Of a DNA stretch of 64,000 nucleotides, positions 59,819 through 64,000 are shown piece after piece. The translations under genes and the position numbers were made by a program. The stretch lies in the NCBI GenBank assembly GCA_026874595.1, contig CM049318.1:37907956-37971955 (forward strand), given 5' to 3'. How positions within the stretch are numbered: the first letter of the stretch is position 1; each line of letters begins with the position of its first letter. The notes beneath the pieces were generated by a model that saw only the letters and a program-made list of their open reading frames with translations, did not search any database and was not told the DNA's origin. The DNA comes from Sipunculus nudus (taxonomy: Eukaryota > Annelida > Sipuncula > Golfingiida > Sipunculidae).

Positions 59819-60532
59819 ATGCCTCAGAAGATTCTGGCAGCGTTCGACTTTGATCACACCCTGATCACAGAAAACAGTGACATATATGTACAGAAACTTG
59901 CCCCGGGAGGAAAAATGCCCCCTGAGATTCAGTCAGTGTACAGTGATAGAGGATGGACCAAGTACATGGGCTGTGTCTTTGAGTATCTTCACAAACATGG
60001 GGTAACCCCGGAACAGATTTTAGACTGTATGAGAGAAATCCCTCTGGTGGATGGAATGAAGGAACTACTTCAGTGGCTTGTCAACAGGGGGCACCAGATT
60101 ATTATTATATCAGACTCGAACTCGTTGTTCATCAAAACCATCCTTAAAGCCCAGCAAGTAGACCACCTTGTGAATTCTGTATACACAAACCCAGCTGAGT
60201 TTAATTCCGAGGGATGCCTTACCATTCGGAAGTACCATGAGCAGGACTGGTGTAATTTATGCACATCTAACCTCTGTAAAGGTCACATATTGCAGACCCA
60301 TATCAAGTCGCAGAACGATCAAGGTTTATCATTTACTGGAAGAACTTTTGCCGGGGATGGTGGCAATGATGTATGTCCATGTCTGAAACTCAAGGAGGGA
60401 GATTTAGCTTTCGCAAGGAAAGGTTACCGTTTGATTAAGAAAATAAAGCAAGTGGATGGACTTGTGGCCAGACTTATTGAGTGGAACAATGGATATGATA
60501 TAAGCAAGGTGCTGCTTGATTTTGATTCATAA
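59819..60532 (+). CDS. PHOSPHO2: PHOSPHO1/2-family HAD phosphatase
   Basis: Complete 237-residue protein in one coding exon, about the family length (PHOSPHO2 241). HAD superfamily motifs: FDFDHT (D10 nucleophile, D12 acid/base), IIISDSNS (S98/S100), Lys154 in NLCKG, and GDGGNDVCP (D180, D184, Mg2+ binding). Vertebrate PHOSPHO1 hydrolyses phosphoethanolamine and phosphocholine, and PHOSPHO2 acts on pyridoxal 5'-phosphate. GDGGNDVCP is closer to PHOSPHO2 than to the GDGANDFCP of PHOSPHO1, so the symbol is tentative. The Cys-rich loop CNLCTSNLC (145-153) is typical. A polypyrimidine tract and CAG (TTTTGTCTTTGCAG) end immediately before the ATG at 59819, so upstream codons from a TTG are intronic and an untranslated 5' exon must exist. 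Probably cytosolic: no signal peptide or membrane segment. Confidence 0.93.
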   Translation: MPQKILAAFDFDHTLITENSDIYVQKLAPGGKMPPEIQSVYSDRGWTKYMGCVFEYLHKHGVTPEQILDCMREIPLVDGMKELLQWLVNRGHQIIIISDSNSLFIKTILKAQQVDHLVNSVYTNPAEFNSEGCLTIRKYHEQDWCNLCTSNLCKGHILQTHIKSQNDQGLSFTGRTFAGDGGNDVCPCLKLKEGDLAFARKGYRLIKKIKQVDGLVARLIEWNNGYDISKVLLDFDS

Positions 60533-60597
60533 TTTTTTTAAAGAAGATTTTGCCTTTTTTCAATCCAAGGAGTAGACAGCAGTTAAACCGTGTTTAG

Positions 60598-60910
60598 ATG
60601 CATAGATGCATTGAAAAATAGCTGTGTTTCCATGTGCACATAGATGCACAGATGCATGGATAAATTGCTGTGTTTCCATGTGTATATATGTGCATAGATG
60701 CATGGAAAAATGGCTGTTTCCATGTGTACATAGATGCATAGATGCATGGAAAAATAGCTGTGTTTCCATGTGCATGTAGGTGAATAGATGCATGGAAAAA
60801 TAGCTGTGTTTCCATGTGCACATAGATGCACAGATGCATGGAAAAATAACTGTGTTGCCATGTATGCATGTGTGCATTTATGCATGAAAAATTGCTGTGT
60901 TTCCATGTGC
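60598..60910. repeat. ~47-bp minisatellite in the 3' region of the phosphatase gene
   Basis: Seven degenerate units of 43-49 bp with GATGCATGGAAAAATAGCTG and TGTTTCCATGTGCA, starting near 60604, 60653, 60698, 60741, 60788, 60833 and 60879. It begins 65 bp after the stop codon, so it is probably transcribed as 3' UTR. Minus-strand open frames across it (repeating METQ.FFHASMH) arise because the unit lacks stops. Confidence 0.9.
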
Positions 60911-61378
60911 CCATATATGTGTGAAGTGGCAGACGTATATAATGGTAAAGTGGATCTAGCATGTCATCCATATAAAGATTGTGGACTGATGTCATTTGAC
61001 CCCAAACTTTTGAGTTCTTGCAGACCCTCTGCATGTAAATCACTCTTGTTGCAATTTTCACTCATATATGCTGATGGGCACATAGAAACACCACAGTTAC
61101 AAACCAATTAAGTGATATTTCATAAATGCATATATGTGCATTTTTATGTATTAATATTATACAAAGATTGCGTTATTCAATCAGTGGTATGTCCATAAAT
61201 GGTAATACAGAGGAATGTAAACTTAAGATCTGATTATCATTGGTAATAACATTTGTTCTAGTCAAACGGAACAGCGTACAGCCAAAAAAAATGTTGATAC
61301 TGAAATAGCCTGCTTACTTGAAGCAGTGGATTTCTGGGGGGGGGGGGGGGGGGGGGAAGCTACCAACCACCCTAATCT
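60911..61378. other. Non-coding; G-run at 61337-61356
   Basis: No gene recognised; 3' flank of the phosphatase gene. Confidence 0.4.
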
Positions 61379-63195
61379 AAAATTTGTTCTGGTACCTGTT
61401 TATTAGGTTGCTCCTATTTTGTGTACATTCTTGTCAGAGCCCATTGATAATTGCATCTCTCCCTGCATATATTGGTATATTACTTTTTTTATCCTATTTG
61501 TATTCAGTTCAACAAACTTCATGTGGTCCATAACATCAAAGGGCCAAAAGTTATTTTGGGAACAACACATACACTTACACATGATTTATTTTTATGCTAT
61601 ATCAAAACTGACTATTTAGTATGGTGTAATAGTGTTTGTCACACTTGTTAACTTGCAAAAGACATAAACTAAAATTTGTTCTGTTTATGGTACCTGTTTA
61701 TAAAGTTGCTCCTATTTTGTGTCCATTCTTGTCAGAGCCATTGATAATTGCATCTCTCCCTGCATATATTAGTATATTAATTAAATGTCCCATCGGGGAG
61801 CTTATTGTTTTACTGGGTGGGCGTCGGCATGTGTCTGCACATTTAAAATGCTTAGATCTCCTACATGCTGGCATCTATCAATATTATATCATTATTCTGT
61901 ATTTTTGGGGCAAAAACATTTTCCTGGTGGTGTGACCTTGACTTAGGCTCTGAAGGTCAAGTCAGGGTAGACTTAGGATATTATTTATTCATTAGCACGA
62001 TAGCACCAAGGGTTTTGGTTGGATTTTGTTCTAATTTAGTGGAAGGCATTGACTAATGACTCTCTCAAACTGATAAACTTTTATTAGCACTTTTGCATTT
62101 TCACCAAAGACGAAATATCATCAAAACTTGGTTGTAGGTGTATCTTAGGCATACTCTCAAATCTTCATGTATTTCAGTATTGTATCATAATAATCCAACA
62201 TAGTTTTCAGAAATGAGGTCACTCGGACATAATTTAGCTATAAACTAGGCCAGACAGTATGCTTAGATAAATGCTATTGGCTCCTCTATTATATATCAGA
62301 ATTGGACCAAACTATGCATTATTCATCAATTTGTGTCATAGTACCCATTTTGCTAATGCCATTGACAGTTGCTCTCAAGGTCAAGACACAGTAGACTTTG
62401 GGTATCATATATTTGTTAGCGAGATTGCATCAAGGTTTTTGATTTGATTTTGTTCTAATTTAGTGGAAGACATCAAATAATATATCTTTCCAACTTATCA
62501 ACTTTTTGTTGACAAATATTAGTGCAGTTTATTAGCACTATTCAACAGTGACTAAATATCATCAAAAAGTGGTTTTTGGTGTATCATGAAATTATTTCCT
62601 GATTTCTTTGGGAAATTGTCAAATATTCATGTGTATCAGTATTGCAGCATTCTGATTTCACATAGGCATTCTGACCTAATTTAGCCATAAAACTTAGTCA
62701 GTAAGGATACCCATATCAATGGTATTAGCTCCTCTATTATTTATCAGAATTGGATCAAACCATGCATTATTTATCAGTGTGTGTATTAGTACCCATTTTG
62801 CTCACGCCTTATACCTTCAAGGTCAAGTCACAGTAGACTTTAGACATCATTTGATTGTTTGTGCAATAACACCAAGGGTTTTGACTGGATTTTGTTCTAA
62901 TTTAGTGGAAGGCATCAAATAATGAATCTTTTAAACTGATCAACTTTGGTTGACCTTGACCCATATTTGTGCAGTTTATAAGTACTATTCAACAATGACT
63001 TTATCTAGTTTTTTTTTTCAAATATTATGTGTATTCAGTTTATCAAACTTTATGTGGTCATTAGCATCAGGGGCCATCAAGTATTATTAGAACAACACAT
63101 TTACTTGTACATAAATTATTTTTATGCTAAATTAAAGGTGACTATTTTATATGGCTTAATAGTGTTTGTCACTTGTTATCTTACAAAAGACATGG
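61379..63195. repeat. Complex tandem/dispersed repeat block
   Basis: 61385-61480 recurs at 61680-61775 (CTCCTATTTTGTGT..CATTCTTGTCAGAGCC). 61500-61670 recurs at 63025-63195 (AACAACACAT..TTACA, TTAATAGTGTTTGTCAC). Between them are three ~430-bp units marked by ATTTTGTTCTAATTTAGTGG at 62023, 62447 and 62889, each with AAGGTCAAG..CAG.GTAGACTT. Several 60-100 codon frames here are repeat-derived and not genes. Confidence 0.75.
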
Positions 63196-63460
63196 ATCAG
63201 TCTTTGTTCTCATGATGTTATGCAAATGGGCAGTTCATGCTACGCTTGTCTGGGGTAAAAAAATACAGGTTTATTCCAGTAACATCCAACAATTGGCCTT
63301 CACCACTGTAGACTGGCTCCAAAATACAAAATACAATTCTTTAATAGTTTTTTGCTTCGCCTGCCCTAAAGGGCTCTTACTTTACAAATACAGTCTACAA
63401 AACTTCAAACACAAAACTTCAAACACAGAATACAAAATACAATTCTTTAATAGTTTTTAG
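63196..63460. other. Short direct repeats; nothing else recognised
   Basis: AATACAATTCTTTAATAGTT occurs at 63330 and 63436 (~105 bp apart), and CAAAACTTCAAACACA is locally doubled at 63398-63425. Confidence 0.5.
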
Positions 63461-64000
63461 CTCAGCTGACTATAAGTTATTTGAGCTATAGTCATTGTCC
63501 ATTGTCTGTAGTCTGTCCGTCCATCTGTAGATGTGACATGTTTTGAAAGCGTAAGACCTAGGAATCCAAAATTCAGCATAATGTTAGATGTCCCCAAGAT
63601 CTCCTACCAAGCCAAAAACTTGGTCTTTGCAACTTCGTTCCTTTGAGAAATTAAGGAAAAACCTCAATTTTTTATTAAAAACTTATTTTCACACTTCAGG
63701 ACTGCCTAATATCAAAACCACTCATCTGTTTTTCCTCATATTTACCATAAATATTCCTCTATATATTTCCTATGTACATGCCAGAATTTAAGTCTGTTTA
63801 GTATAAATTCTTTAAGTTATGGGCCCGAACTTAATGGACTTTGTAAAAAATCAGGAAAAATATTTACTCACTTAACATGAAAAATTTTGAAACTTGAGTC
63901 TATTTTCCCAAATATATAACTATGTTTAATTAAGATTTAATTGTTTACCCAAAATTAGAAAATTTTTTTAAGTTATTAGCATAAAAATAAAATCAGTAAC
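63461..64000 (-). mobile_element. AGCTGAGCTAAAAA-ended repeat, inverted copy at right edge
   Basis: Begins TTTTTAGCTCAGCTGAC, then TCTGTCCGTCCATC, and continues to the window edge as the reverse complement of 480-1027. It is cut by the end of the window. Confidence 0.75.

Noticed and set aside
60583-61061. Three overlapping minus-strand frames of 105-155 codons with repeated METQ.FFHASMH
   Set aside because: They are the translation of the ~47-bp minisatellite in several frames; a stop-free unit explains them.
61419-63460. Open frames of 60-100 codons downstream of the phosphatase
   Set aside because: They fall in a tandem/dispersed repeat block and recur with the units.

Overview
This is animal nuclear DNA: intron-split genes with GT/AG splice sites, AT-rich non-coding sequence, many diverse transposons, tandem repeats and microsatellites. 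Repeat ends seen here (a GGAC-rich, AGCTGAGCTAAAAA-ended family; rolling-circle-like elements filled with AGGTCA repeats) and two invertebrate-like orthologues suggest a lophotrochozoan, most likely a mollusc and perhaps a bivalve. The taxon is inferred from sequence style only.

Two real protein genes can be supported. A seven-exon minus-strand gene (20876-30501) encodes a 530-residue JmjC-domain protein orthologous to HSPBAP1. All six introns have usable splice sites and consistent phases, and the Fe(II) triad is intact. A plus-strand gene (CDS 59819-60532, 237 residues in one coding exon) encodes a HAD-superfamily phosphatase of the PHOSPHO1/PHOSPHO2 family with every catalytic motif present. 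A third, weak candidate is a possible 5' end of a gene at 44880-45187. The genes show no functional link to each other.

Layout: 1-3.6 kb carries dispersed repeats, including an arm of a family that reappears inverted at the right edge. 3.63-14.36 kb is one continuous satellite: 58 copies of a ~183-bp dimer (94+89 bp half-units) with mosaic higher-order blocks. 14.5-17.4 kb is an old ~1.3-1.5 kb tandem duplication in which only the second copy gained an (AT)n tract and a 43-bp, ten-copy minisatellite. 17.4-20.9 kb shows nothing recognisable. 20.9-30.5 kb is HSPBAP1, whose introns hold a 2.6-kb terminal-inverted-repeat element, a tRNA-derived SINE and other repeats. 31.7-33.7 kb is a decayed Tigger/pogo element inserted in an AT microsatellite and itself holding a short nested element. 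34-47 kb is mostly non-coding, with scattered repeats.

47.2-57.8 kb is a nested pile of transposons. Two rolling-circle-like (Helentron/Helitron-type) elements end in a hairpin plus CTAG and are filled by ~288-bp tandem units rich in nuclear-receptor half-sites. They sit in an older relative. One is interrupted by a TACCGTATTTA-ended element, and a second such element, with a pogo-type transposase remnant and an internal 0.65-kb duplication, abuts it. 58-64 kb holds the phosphatase gene, tandem repeats on both sides of it, and the inverted edge repeat.

No complete new system of genes was found. The most unusual material is structural: the satellite's mosaic order, a paralogous empty site for the rolling-circle-like element, and the concentrated AGGTCA direct repeats.
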